A stretch of 64,000 bases of DNA from Deltaproteobacteria bacterium UBA2409. Its GTDB lineage: Bacteria; Bdellovibrionota_C; UBA2361; DDRT01. The translations under genes were made by a program, and so were the position numbers. The notes below the pieces were generated by a model, which saw nothing but the letters and a program-made list of their open reading frames with translations, was not told the origin of the DNA and searched no databases. The stretch is taken from positions 49,304 to 113,303 of the forward strand of contig DDRT01000001.1 of assembly GCA_002343185.1 (NCBI GenBank). The letters are read 5' to 3'. Position 1 is the first letter of the stretch. The number at the start of each line of letters is the position of its first letter. Positions 34,119-43,339 of this stretch are shown piece after piece.

Positions 34119-35711
34119 GTGCGCCTAATTTCAATTCTAATTCTTGTAGTTACTGCTTTTGCTGATTCCATACCGAATCAGATCGTTTGCAGATCAAAAG
34201 AGAGAATTAGACCCTTTAGACTCCCAGCAGCTTTAGGTGCATCTGTTAAAAGAACTAACTCAAAAATAAGACTTGTAACATTACAGGATGGCTCGAACAT
34301 AAAATCGAAAATCAACAAAATTCAAGAGAAAAACCCTAACGCAGTTTGTGGGCCAAACTATCTTTATAAACGTCTTCTTACCCCAAACGACACATTCTAT
34401 AATGACATTTGGGCACTTCCAAAAATTGGAGCACCAAGTGCTTGGGATTCTTCAACTGGATCAACAAGCATAACAGTAGCTATTATTGATACAGGGATTT
34501 TACTAAATCATCCTGATCTATCAGCAAACATAAAAATTAATTCTGCTGAGATAGCAAACAATAGTATTGATGATGATCTAAACGGATATGTTGATGATAG
34601 GCTCGGATATAACACTATTAATGATAATTCTAATGCTAATGATGGCGAAGGTCATGGAACTCATGTAGCTGGCACTATTGGAGCAATTGGTAATAACAAC
34701 TTAGGTGTAACAGGGGTTTGTTGGAGCTGTAAGCTTCTACCAGTGAAAGTGCTTGATGATAATGGCGATGGAACTTCTGAATCAGTTGCTGCTGGGGTTG
34801 ATTATGCAAGAATTAGAGGCGCTGACATTTTTAATCTCTCCCTTGGTGGCCCATCAGATGATCCAGTATTAGAGAGTGCCCTTCAATCAGCCTCAAACGC
34901 AGGGAAACTTCTTGTTTTTGCTGCAGGAAATGAAGGCGCAAATAACAATACAACTCCAAGCTATCCAGCAAATTATTCATTTGCTAACTCTCTTACAGTT
35001 GCTGCTACAAACTCTTCAGATGAAAGAGCAGGCTTTTCAAACTATGGAACAAACACAGTTCATTTAGCTGCCCCAGGGGTTGATATATTAAGTACTTATC
35101 TATCAAATAACTATGCATACTCTGATGGAACCTCCATGGCTGCACCCCAAGTCTCTGGTGCACTTGCAATATTAAGATCCCTTGGAGCTACAAGTACTCA
35201 AAGTAGAAACTGTATACTAAATGGCGTAACAGTAGTTGCAGGACTTCCTGTATCAACTAGTGGAAGGCTAAATTTAGCCTCTGCTGTTAATCTATGCTCA
35301 ACATCATCAGCAACCCCTACTCCAACGCCAACTGTATCTCCAACGCCAACACGTAGCGGCAGTGCAATTGATGACCCTACTCCAGTTCCAATTCCACCAA
35401 TCTCCTTTCAAGGTACACTGAAAGGGTCAAGTTTAAATGGCTTAGCACTTATAAAAGGGAGAATATTTTCTATTCAAAATCAAGAGCCAGTAAGTGGTAC
35501 CAGGATAAAAAGAAGCTGTGTAATTAAATTAGGAGCTACTAAAGTAAAGTATAACAAAACTCTGACTGCAAGAACATCAGGCAGCAGCATAAAAGACCTT
35601 GTCGAAATAAAAGGAGCGAGATCTGGAGACAAAGTTTCTTTTCGTTGCAAGTTTACAAATCCACTTGCGCCTCAGGCATTAAAAATCTCAGGTAAATTTC
35701 GCTGGAGATAG
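34119..35711 (+). CDS. Secreted subtilase (S8) with Thr-Pro linker and C-terminal domain
   Basis: 530 residues from GTG. Signal peptide ending about AFA, inhibitor-like propeptide (about 20-90), then an S8 domain with Asp in 'VAIIDTGILLNHPDL', His in 'GEGHGTHVAGT' and Ser in 'DGTSMAAPQVSGAL'. A CxxC pair (GVCWSCK) in the catalytic domain is shared with the subtilase at 43340. A short linker (TPTPTPTVSPTPT) connects to a basic beta domain of about 110 residues with two Cys. Predicted extracellular serine protease. Its 3' end overlaps the converging epimerase gene by 40 nt. Confidence 0.92.
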   Translation: MRLISILILVVTAFADSIPNQIVCRSKERIRPFRLPAALGASVKRTNSKIRLVTLQDGSNIKSKINKIQEKNPNAVCGPNYLYKRLLTPNDTFYNDIWALPKIGAPSAWDSSTGSTSITVAIIDTGILLNHPDLSANIKINSAEIANNSIDDDLNGYVDDRLGYNTINDNSNANDGEGHGTHVAGTIGAIGNNNLGVTGVCWSCKLLPVKVLDDNGDGTSESVAAGVDYARIRGADIFNLSLGGPSDDPVLESALQSASNAGKLLVFAAGNEGANNNTTPSYPANYSFANSLTVAATNSSDERAGFSNYGTNTVHLAAPGVDILSTYLSNNYAYSDGTSMAAPQVSGALAILRSLGATSTQSRNCILNGVTVVAGLPVSTSGRLNLASAVNLCSTSSATPTPTPTVSPTPTRSGSAIDDPTPVPIPPISFQGTLKGSSLNGLALIKGRIFSIQNQEPVSGTRIKRSCVIKLGATKVKYNKTLTARTSGSSIKDLVEIKGARSGDKVSFRCKFTNPLAPQALKISGKFRWR

Positions 35712-36715
35712 CGCTCATCAACCGAGCTAAAATTTATCCCAAAACCAGGTGCCTCGATTGGTAGTCTCTTTCCATCGATAAACGGGCATATCTCCTTAAA
35801 AATTTGAGGTAGCTCTAAGTCCATATCCAGATCAGTGAACAAACAGTTATCTAAAATTGATGCAAAATGAACCCCTGCAGCTGTTGAACTTTGAGTTTCA
35901 AACATCTGTCCAACCATAACCGATAAGCCAGCATCTTTGGCTAAGCTAGCAAGCTTTAGTCCTCTTTTTATACCACCACATTTTTGAAGCTTAATATTTA
36001 TCCCTGAAAATGCTTTTTCTTTGATTATTTGCTCTAAGTCTTGGAGCGAACAACACGATTCATCTGCTGCTATACAAACATCAGTGAAGCTTTCTGTTAT
36101 TTTTTTTGCTTTAAGTAGCTCTCCTTTTTTACAAGGCTCTTCAACAAGAATCACATTTTCTAAACACTCAAATATCTTAGCTAAAGTTTGGATTGCATCA
36201 TTCTCATCACTAAACCCTTGATTTGCATCGAGCACGTAAGAAACATTTTTTCCAATCCCATTTTTTACGGCATTACACCTATCAAGATCGCCTTCACCCT
36301 TTAATTTAATCTTTATAAGTTTTGTATGGGGAAATTTCGTTATAAGCCTTGAAGCCTCTCTTTCTGTTTCATCTAGTGAGTTTTTTAAAAATACAGTAAC
36401 TGAATTAGGTACTACCTTAGGAGTATCTCGATATAGCTTATAAGCAGGAATTCCCTTTTCTCTTGAAGCTATGTCGTGCTCTAAAAAATCGAGTGCGGCT
36501 AGTAGCGTGCTTGAAGTTGGCTGGACTCCAGAGAAAAATTGTTTAATTCCCTCTTCCTTTGTATCTCCAGTTATAGGTTTAAAGGGAGAGGCTTCTCCAA
36601 CAGATTCACCACTAACTAAGAAAAAACCTTCATAAGAGTTGAATGTTGAAAAAGAGATTGATATTGGCTCAGAAAGGGGGATCGAATATGGAATAAGATT
36701 AATTAACTTTTCCAT
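35672..36715 (-). CDS. Dipeptide epimerase (enolase superfamily, L-Ala-D/L-Glu epimerase-like)
   Basis: 347 residues. Enolase-superfamily residues are in place: K-x-K in 'LIKIKLKGEGD', metal ligands Asp in 'YVLDANQGF', Glu in 'ILVEEPC' and Asp in 'IAADESCCS', and a second Lys in 'INIKLQKCGG'. This set is the signature of dipeptide epimerases, some of which recycle the L-Ala-D-Glu of murein. Its start overlaps the 3' end of the periplasmic-binding-protein gene by 17 nt, suggesting that the two act on a related imported peptide. Substrate specificity not certain. Confidence 0.85.
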   Translation of the reverse strand: MEKLINLIPYSIPLSEPISISFSTFNSYEGFFLVSGESVGEASPFKPITGDTKEEGIKQFFSGVQPTSSTLLAALDFLEHDIASREKGIPAYKLYRDTPKVVPNSVTVFLKNSLDETEREASRLITKFPHTKLIKIKLKGEGDLDRCNAVKNGIGKNVSYVLDANQGFSDENDAIQTLAKIFECLENVILVEEPCKKGELLKAKKITESFTDVCIAADESCCSLQDLEQIIKEKAFSGINIKLQKCGGIKRGLKLASLAKDAGLSVMVGQMFETQSSTAAGVHFASILDNCLFTDLDMDLELPQIFKEICPFIDGKRLPIEAPGFGINFSSVDERYLQRNLPEIFNA

Positions 36716-37607
36716 TCTTTATGGTTCTAAGCCGCATTGGAAACTGAATTACTCGGTTTTTTATCTTGTAGGTGCCCCTTTTTGTAACAACTTCATCTTG
36801 ATTTATTAGAGCTTCATAGTTTGGAGCTTTAGAAAATAAAATTGCTGATACATAGCCAGAAAGCTCGGCACTTGTAAGATCTTGGCTGTCCATTTCAGCA
36901 AAGCTTAGTTCTTCATTTCCAATAGCTTTAATAACTTCTTCTTTACCTGCCCAAAAATTTGTAAAAATTCTGGCTTTAACTCCAAGTGCTCTTAGCTGCG
37001 TTGTAAATGATCCGATCTGGCTAATTGCAACATTTAAAAATATTGCATCGCTGTTTTTTAATTTGTGAGCTTGTGATCTGATATCAATTTCTGAAGGCAA
37101 AATCTCTTCATCAAAAATAAGTTTTTTCCCAATCGATTCTCTAAACCCCTTTGATACTGAAATTGGCCAGTCATCTTGAACGGTAAGAAGAGCAATCTTT
37201 TCATAGTTCTTCATTTGCTTTGCTAAAAACTCACCTTCTTTGTCGCTTGGGATCCAGGCCTGAAAGGCATAATCATTCTGGTTAATAAAATCTTTGTTTC
37301 CTACTCCACCTAAGAGTGGAATCTTTTCTTTCTTTGAGATCGGATTAACAGCCATTCCTGGTGGGCCGCGAAAAACAAAAACTCCATTAACATTATTTAT
37401 ATTCACAAGTTTTTGAAATTCAGAAATCGCCTGTGCTGGCTCGGCCTTTGAGTCAGCATATATAACTTCAAAGCTTGCCTCTTCTTTTGCAAGCTCAATT
37501 CCTCTTTGATTATCTGCTCCTACAGCCGCATATGGCCCTGAAAGGGGGAGAAGGGCTCCAAGCTTAGCTTCAAGCACTAAGAGGGCAGCAATTAGCTCTA
37601 TAAACAT
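36699..37607 (-). CDS. Periplasmic ligand-binding protein (Leu/Ile/Val-binding type)
   Basis: 302 residues. Signal MFIELIAALLVLEA, then the type I periplasmic-binding fold (Peripla_BP_6): 'KLGALLPLSGPYAAVGADNQ', 'VNGVFVFRGPPG' and 'KIALLTVQDDWPISVSKGF'. ATG at 37607 gives a normal signal; an in-frame GTG at 37646 would add 13 residues. No transporter permeases or ATPase of this class are adjacent, so it may be an orphan or serve in sensing. Overlap with the dipeptide epimerase hints at a peptide ligand. Confidence 0.8.
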   Translation of the reverse strand: MFIELIAALLVLEAKLGALLPLSGPYAAVGADNQRGIELAKEEASFEVIYADSKAEPAQAISEFQKLVNINNVNGVFVFRGPPGMAVNPISKKEKIPLLGGVGNKDFINQNDYAFQAWIPSDKEGEFLAKQMKNYEKIALLTVQDDWPISVSKGFRESIGKKLIFDEEILPSEIDIRSQAHKLKNSDAIFLNVAISQIGSFTTQLRALGVKARIFTNFWAGKEEVIKAIGNEELSFAEMDSQDLTSAELSGYVSAILFSKAPNYEALINQDEVVTKRGTYKIKNRVIQFPMRLRTIKNGKVN

Positions 37608-37699
37608 CTTTAAAGGGTACTTAAATAGGGTCAAAAAGGAAATCACAGGGTGATTTTTTGAATAAATACAAGCCTTTGAAGAATCTAATAAGATTCAGC

Positions 37700-40105
37700 A
37701 TGAGTAGAATACTTTTGACCCTTTTTATGGCTTTTGTATCTCATGCAGAGATTCTTTATAAAAAATCCCTTCCACACCCATGTAAAAGATCAAAAAAAAT
37801 TAAGGTGACCTGTCAACTAGATAGTCGAAATAACCAAGCTCTTATCATAAAAAAAAGAAAGTTAAAAAAATTTCTTAGATCATGCGAAGTGATTCCAAAA
37901 TTTGCTAGGAAATTTAAAAAAGAGAAAAAAGCTTGCGAAAATTTTATCGAGCGTAATGACCCGATTCCAACAAATACCCCAAACTCTGCTCCGTCTGAAA
38001 AGATATTTTACGTGTCCCCAAATGGAAGCGACTCTTTTGATGGAACAGAGCTAACCCCATTTAAGAGTTTATCTAGAGCAAGAGATGCAGTTAGAGACTA
38101 TGGTCAGTCAGCTACTGTTTTACTTCGTGGCGGAGAGTATCAGCTTGATCAAACTTTTCAGCTGAATAACTTAGATTCTGGAACGCTATTAAGTCCCAAT
38201 GTTTACAAGAACTATCCAGGAGAAACTCCGGTTTTAGTTGGAACAAAAAAAGTTCAAACAACAGTAGGTCAAAATGGTTTTCAAATTTATACTCTACAAG
38301 ACATACCCAATAATGGAATCACTCAAGTATTCCTCAATGAGCAGATATTAACTAAGGCACGCTTTCCAAAAGAAATGATCGATTTTCAAAATGAAGACCC
38401 TTATCTTGGAAGTTTTTTATATGTTGCCTCAACTCAGCCTGATTGTATCGAAAATCCAACTCAAACGTCACTAAAGTTCGATTCCAATTTGCTAAACACT
38501 TCCAATTGGAGCGATCTAAGTGGTGCCGAAGCCAGAATATGGCCAAATTTTAATTATGTCTCAAGCACACTAAAAATTGAAAGTGTCTTGCCTGGGGAAC
38601 TTAGATTTGTTGGAAACTCCTGGGGCCCAATATGTGAAGACAATAGATTTTTCATTCAAGGAATCCCTGAACTAGTCACTGAGCCAGGAGAGTGGGCATA
38701 CTACTCAGATAAATTAAAAGTTTATCTGCCTAAACAATTATCAATAAACGATACTCTGTCTATCCCAGCATTTTACGGATCTGCGATTGAGATAAATAAC
38801 GCTAGCAACATAGTAATTAATGGAATTGAGATTAAACATATTAATGGTAATGGGATATCAATTTCTAATAGCAATCAAATTCTCATAGAAGGGGTAAAAG
38901 TCTCTCATACTTTTGGAAATGGATTTGGTCAATTTGGCTTTCAAACACCCAACGGCAATGAAGGCACTGGGATTCAAGTATGGAGCTCTGAAAAAATTGT
39001 TATTAAAAATAATATTATAAGTGATACAGCTAGTAGTGGAATTTCTCTCTTAAACTCATCTGAAAAAATTAAAAATCTTTCGCTTGATAATAACGTTGTC
39101 TCTCATAACAAAATTACGAGCCCTGCAAAATTCTATTCACACCATGCTGGAATTTGGGTTGAATCATACGGAAGTAGGATATCAAATAATTACATAACAG
39201 ATGCTCCAAAAGCCGGAATTATGGGATTTCCTGTTTTGACTGAAATTTCGTTTAACCATATTGAGCGATCTGGGTTGGAGATTTGTGATATTGGATCTAT
39301 TTATATCGCTGGCACTAGTTGGCTTCAGGGCAGAAATAATTTAATCAAAAATAATTTTATTAAAGATTCTGGCGGCTACTGTTTTAATGATTCTGAAGGA
39401 AAGTGGCAGTTTCATAAAACAAGTTGGGGGGTATATCTTGATGATGGAGCATCATTTAACTCAGTCTCGGACAATATCGTGGTTGATGCAGCTGAGGCTT
39501 GTTATATAAACAATTTGGGTAAGGGAAATAGCTTTATAAACAATATCTGTTATCTACCAAGAACGGGAAGTGGCTTTAATCTAAATGGAAATCTTGGGGC
39601 TTTGTATGAAAAGTTTTACAATGATGTAAGAGATCTCGCCATCAACGGCTACAACAAATCTGCCTATGAAGCTAATTTTCAAGATCTTATCAACATTCCA
39701 CCGCCTCCTTGGAAGAATGAATATGCCCAAGTTGGCACTAGGGTAGAAAATAACATTACTGTTGGTAGAAGATTACAAAATAGATTTACTGTTGAAGTTA
39801 GGAATATAAATAATAATCTTACAGAAATTGATTCAAACACATACTTTGATCCTTCTGGTGCACCAATCAGGTTCAATAGCGGATTCTTTGATGAACCGTT
39901 AGGAAATTATTTTGAACCTAAAACATTTAGTCAGTGGCAGTTAAAAAATTATGATATTAATGGCAAAATTGAAGATCCAAATTTTATAGATCCATCTAAC
40001 AACAACTTTTGCTTACGTTCGAAGAGCTCAAGATTTAATGAGATAGATCTTTCAAAAACAGGCTTAAATGGAATAGCCCCAAAGTGTGGCGATGCAAACT
40101 ATTAA
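37700..40105 (+). CDS. Secreted right-handed beta-helix protein 1
   Basis: About 801 residues. Signal MSRILLTLFMAFVSHA, a basic Cys-containing module (about 20-85), a short Asn/Thr/Pro linker, then 'IFYVSPNGSDSFDGTELTPF' and 'SRARDAVRDYG', the entry motif of DUF1565/pectate-lyase-like beta-helices. Repeated 'NNxIxxSxxxGI' rungs follow through about residue 600. Likely a polysaccharide lyase or glycan-binding protein at or outside the cell surface; no catalytic set recognised. A paralogue is at 48308. I chose ATG 37700 because the TTG at 37658 would precede the signal by 14 residues. Confidence 0.82.
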   Translation: MSRILLTLFMAFVSHAEILYKKSLPHPCKRSKKIKVTCQLDSRNNQALIIKKRKLKKFLRSCEVIPKFARKFKKEKKACENFIERNDPIPTNTPNSAPSEKIFYVSPNGSDSFDGTELTPFKSLSRARDAVRDYGQSATVLLRGGEYQLDQTFQLNNLDSGTLLSPNVYKNYPGETPVLVGTKKVQTTVGQNGFQIYTLQDIPNNGITQVFLNEQILTKARFPKEMIDFQNEDPYLGSFLYVASTQPDCIENPTQTSLKFDSNLLNTSNWSDLSGAEARIWPNFNYVSSTLKIESVLPGELRFVGNSWGPICEDNRFFIQGIPELVTEPGEWAYYSDKLKVYLPKQLSINDTLSIPAFYGSAIEINNASNIVINGIEIKHINGNGISISNSNQILIEGVKVSHTFGNGFGQFGFQTPNGNEGTGIQVWSSEKIVIKNNIISDTASSGISLLNSSEKIKNLSLDNNVVSHNKITSPAKFYSHHAGIWVESYGSRISNNYITDAPKAGIMGFPVLTEISFNHIERSGLEICDIGSIYIAGTSWLQGRNNLIKNNFIKDSGGYCFNDSEGKWQFHKTSWGVYLDDGASFNSVSDNIVVDAAEACYINNLGKGNSFINNICYLPRTGSGFNLNGNLGALYEKFYNDVRDLAINGYNKSAYEANFQDLINIPPPPWKNEYAQVGTRVENNITVGRRLQNRFTVEVRNINNNLTEIDSNTYFDPSGAPIRFNSGFFDEPLGNYFEPKTFSQWQLKNYDINGKIEDPNFIDPSNNNFCLRSKSSRFNEIDLSKTGLNGIAPKCGDANY

Positions 40106-40117
40106 TCGACAACTGAT

Positions 40118-42028
40118 CTAAATGAACCTATCTCCATTCCCTAAAAGTCTAAGCGCTAACTGAGGCTGTTGATTTGCCTGGGCTAAAACCGCTGCTCCTG
40201 CTTGTTGTAATATATTAAGTCTAATTAGTTCTGCAGAATCTACAGCTATATCGGTATCAGTAATTCTTGATGCTGCTGCTAGGAAGTTGTCTCTAGCAGT
40301 AAGAGTGGTAGAGATTGCTGTATTAATTCTGGCCATGAAGGCACCAATTGATCCTCTCTCTAAAGATACTCTAGTAAGTTGCTCATTTAAAAATGTTAGA
40401 GCTTCAAGAGCAGACTCTTGAGTAGTTATATCAAATAGTTTTGTGTTAAGAGTTTGAGTTGCATCTCCGGTAGTAATTTTTATATTTCCACTTCCAAAAC
40501 CCCCATCGTTTGATGCGATATCAATAATTCCGTCACCATTAAAATCACCAACTGCTAGAGTTGAAGTGCTTCCAGGATTAGTTGAAGTTACTCCTGCTGC
40601 AAATGTTCCTGTTCCGCTTCCTAAGTATGAGATAATTCCAGAAGCTGATGTCTGAGCTAAATCTAGGATACCATCACCATTAAGATCTGCTATTCTTACG
40701 CTCGTTCCTGGATATCCACCTCCTATCACTCCAGCAAAAGATTGACCTGTACTAAATGTACCATTTCCATTTCCAAGGAAAACTTGATAGGCATTGCCAG
40801 CATTATTAAGTTGAACAAAATCTCCAATTCCGTCTCCATTAAAATCGCCGACTCCAATTTGACCTCCAGCAACAGATCCAGCAAAAGTTTGAGTGGTTGA
40901 TTGGGCTGATCCGTTCTCGCCAATTCTAATTACAGATATTCCAGCTGAGGCAGAAACAAATACTGCTGAGTAAGTATCAGATAATGTATCGTGCATTAAT
41001 CTTACTGTTGAGCTACCCGATCCCGCGCCAATGCTAAAGGTAGCGCTAACTGAGAATGTTCCATTTGAATTTCCTAGGTATATCCTTCCTGCTCCAACTC
41101 CTGCTTGAACAATATCATCTCTTCCGTCACCATTTATATCTGCAACATCAAATCCGTTGTTTCCAAACGTTGCATCTGTGTAGGTCATTCCTAAGGTAAA
41201 TGTTCCATCGCCATCACCTGTAAAGACAGAGATTCGACCACCTGCCGATGTTACAGCAAAGTCTTCTCTACCATCTCCATTAAAATCTCCTACTCTAAGG
41301 TACCCATTTGAAGCAGCAGTATTTGCAATCTCTAAGCCTGCTGCAAAAGTGCCATCACTATTTCCTAAGGCTACTCTTATTTGTCCACTACCATCGTTTG
41401 AGCTAATCAGATCTAAAATTCCATCTCCATTAAAATCAGCTGTTTCAAGTTGGGTTACATATCCTAACCCTGTAGCAGCAGTTGAATATGTAGAGAATGT
41501 TCCATCTCCTACATCTCTTGCGCCCTCTTCCCCAATAAAAGCAGATAGTATCCCATTAGTGCCGTATCCTACCTGAAGAGATAGACCACTTGTCCTCATC
41601 TGATCGCTAAAAATGTTAATCCCATTAAATGTACTCGAAGAAAGTATGCGGTTATATTCTGCTGATAGTGCATTTATTTCGGTATTTAATGCGAATCTTT
41701 GCTGCGTTGAATAACTTCCATTTGCTGCTTGCTCAGAGAGTTCAAGCTGTCTTTGAATAATTGAGCTAAGCTGCCCCATGGCACCATCAGCTATGTTTAG
41801 TAAACTTATACCATCATTTAAATTTCTTACTCCCTGAGAGAAGACCCTAGCATCAGCATTTAAACTTGTTGAGATTGAAAGTCCTGCTGCATCATCGCTT
41901 GCTTTGTTGATTCTTTGTCCTGAGGAGAGTCGTTCAAAAACATTTGCCAGGGCTTCGCTATTGCGCGTTAATTGTCGCTGAGCTTTGAGACTTGAAATGT
42001 TGTTTCCTATGCGAATCCCTGCACTCAA
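40118..42028 (-). CDS. Flagellin 1 with inserted seven-repeat FG-GAP propeller
   Basis: 636 residues. Residues 1-145 are a normal flagellin N-domain (D0/D1: 'RIGNNISSLKAQRQLTRNSE', 'GQRINKASDDAAGLSI'), and 530-636 a normal C-domain ('ASRITDTDIAVDSAELIRLN', 'QQAGAAVLAQANQQP'). Between them, about 175-525 is FG-GAP/VCBS repeats spaced about 50 residues, with Ca-binding loops such as GDFNGDGREDF at 198-206, 248-256, 297-305, 395-403, 448-456 and 495-503. A degenerate repeat near 345-355 completes seven, as in integrin-type propellers. The propeller would project from the filament surface. TTG start at 42028, with aaggagg 10 nt upstream inside a hairpin loop. Confidence 0.95.
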   Translation of the reverse strand: MSAGIRIGNNISSLKAQRQLTRNSEALANVFERLSSGQRINKASDDAAGLSISTSLNADARVFSQGVRNLNDGISLLNIADGAMGQLSSIIQRQLELSEQAANGSYSTQQRFALNTEINALSAEYNRILSSSTFNGINIFSDQMRTSGLSLQVGYGTNGILSAFIGEEGARDVGDGTFSTYSTAATGLGYVTQLETADFNGDGILDLISSNDGSGQIRVALGNSDGTFAAGLEIANTAASNGYLRVGDFNGDGREDFAVTSAGGRISVFTGDGDGTFTLGMTYTDATFGNNGFDVADINGDGRDDIVQAGVGAGRIYLGNSNGTFSVSATFSIGAGSGSSTVRLMHDTLSDTYSAVFVSASAGISVIRIGENGSAQSTTQTFAGSVAGGQIGVGDFNGDGIGDFVQLNNAGNAYQVFLGNGNGTFSTGQSFAGVIGGGYPGTSVRIADLNGDGILDLAQTSASGIISYLGSGTGTFAAGVTSTNPGSTSTLAVGDFNGDGIIDIASNDGGFGSGNIKITTGDATQTLNTKLFDITTQESALEALTFLNEQLTRVSLERGSIGAFMARINTAISTTLTARDNFLAAASRITDTDIAVDSAELIRLNILQQAGAAVLAQANQQPQLALRLLGNGDRFI

Positions 42029-42056
42029 AACTGTTAAGCCTCCTTACCTAACAGTT
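42029..42056 (-). promoter_or_regulatory. 5' hairpin of flagellin 1 with Shine-Dalgarno in the loop
   Basis: On the mRNA, arms AACTGTTA and TAACAGTT (8 bp, perfect) enclose a 12-nt loop GGTAAGGAGGCT that holds the Shine-Dalgarno. The 3' arm ends directly at the TTG start codon. Presenting the ribosome site in a loop, with the start codon at the stem base, would suit translational control by a protein or by folding. Confidence 0.65.
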
Positions 42057-42234
42057 AAGAAAACGTCATATTTATGGGGTTCTTTAGTGATATAGATATT
42101 TTTTAGCTAAAGAGTATTTTAGCGCCTTATTTGCACCCTCTATGCACTTGATATTATTTGGTTATTTTTTCGCCCGGACAACGCAGCCCTAATTTTATTG
42201 CACAATTTTTTAAGCCGACTGCTTAAAATTAATA

Positions 42235-42738
42235 TCAAAACTCTTTTGCTAGACTCTCTAATGCCTTACCTGTAACTCTTTGCACTGTCCATTCATCCAT
42301 CGAAACCGCCCCAATAGATCTATAAAAATTTAAGGCTGGCGTATTCCAATCTAATACCCACCACTCAAAGCGGCCGCAATTTCTATCAATAGCTATCTTA
42401 GCTAGATATGAAAGCATCACTTTTCCAATTCCTTTGCCACGAAATTCTGGTTTCACATATAGATCTTCAAGATAAAGCCCCGGCCTTCCAAGAAAGGTAG
42501 AAAAGTTGTGAAAATATAGAGCAAACGATACTGGCTCTTCATTCCACTCACCAATTATGACTTCAGCGACTTTTCTTTTCCCAAATAAACTTTCTTTTAA
42601 AGTACTTTCATCTGCTACTACTTCATGAAGTAGTTTTTCATACTCTGCAAGTTCTCTTATAAAGGATAAGATTAGTGGAACATCATTTTCTGCGCCTTCT
42701 CTAATTGTCAGGTTTTTAAGTTGTGTTGAGATCCTCAT
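42235..42738 (-). CDS. GNAT-family N-acetyltransferase
   Basis: 167 residues. Acetyl-CoA site 'VKPEFRGKGIGKVMLSYL' (motif A, R-G-x-G-x-G/A) and 'WVLDWNTPALNFYRSIGA' (motif B) are clear, with the 'FLGRPGLYLEDLYV' strand before them. The whole resembles spermidine/spermine or diamine acetyltransferases, but substrate choice cannot be read from the sequence. It is divergent from the NlpC/P60-like gene, with 58 nt between. Confidence 0.88.
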   Translation of the reverse strand: MRISTQLKNLTIREGAENDVPLILSFIRELAEYEKLLHEVVADESTLKESLFGKRKVAEVIIGEWNEEPVSFALYFHNFSTFLGRPGLYLEDLYVKPEFRGKGIGKVMLSYLAKIAIDRNCGRFEWWVLDWNTPALNFYRSIGAVSMDEWTVQRVTGKALESLAKEF

Positions 42739-42796
42739 ATGAAAAGATTATATATTTTATGCTATTCTTACCCAAATCTGAGCATATCCACATTAT

Positions 42797-43216
42797 ATGA
42801 GGTTTCATTTAGGAGATAATGAATTTAAGGGGCTGATAAAATTATCCGATCTTCCTGATGCCTCTCTTCTCCCAGAAAAGCAAAGACTTCGCCTTAGGGT
42901 TTATCAAGCCTCAAGTGAAATTAGAGCCGCTAGAGATTGTGAAGGTTTTGCTGCATACATCTATTCAGGTGGTGATTTTATTGATAGAGCAACAAGGGCA
43001 AGCATGAAGCAGTGCGCACCTCCTTTTAGTAGTGGCGATTTATTAGCATTCTCAAGACCTGAGCTTAGAGATAGTTTAGTTATGACTCACTGGGGAATCT
43101 CTCTTGGAGAGGATTTGGTGCTTTCAAAGTATGGGCAAGGTGATCTAAGGATTGATACTGTTAATGATTTAGTCTTTAACTATGGATCCGATCTCGTTCT
43201 CTCAATTAAGATTTAA
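42797..43216 (+). CDS. Small NlpC/P60-like protein
   Basis: 139 residues without a signal peptide. Cys48 in 'ARDCEGFAAYIY' and His98 in 'SLVMTHWGISLGEDLVLSKY' have the order and spacing of papain-like NlpC/P60 enzymes, with 'FSSGDLLAF' between them as the usual G-D-L strand. Such enzymes cut gamma-D-Glu-diamino acid bonds or act as thiol acyltransferases. It is close to the minimum size for a domain, and the assignment is from motifs only. The next 123 nt contain no gene. Confidence 0.5.
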   Translation: MRFHLGDNEFKGLIKLSDLPDASLLPEKQRLRLRVYQASSEIRAARDCEGFAAYIYSGGDFIDRATRASMKQCAPPFSSGDLLAFSRPELRDSLVMTHWGISLGEDLVLSKYGQGDLRIDTVNDLVFNYGSDLVLSIKI

Positions 43217-43339
43217 TTGGATTAGCTCACAAACTCAGATTAACCTACCAAAATTACACAGTTATTTCAGGGGTTTTTTAAATCTTTAGTTAACGCTTTC
43301 ATTAAGCCCTCAAGGATTTTAGCCGATAAATACCTAGTC

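Noticed and set aside
43302..43329. GCCGATAA (43322-43329) before the subtilase start, resembling a sigma-28 -10 box
   Set aside because: The matching -35 (TAAGCCCT) is weak, and the box is only 10 nt from the GTG, which would make a nearly leaderless mRNA. Similar weak hits (for example GTCGATTT before flagellin 2) did not share consistent spacing.
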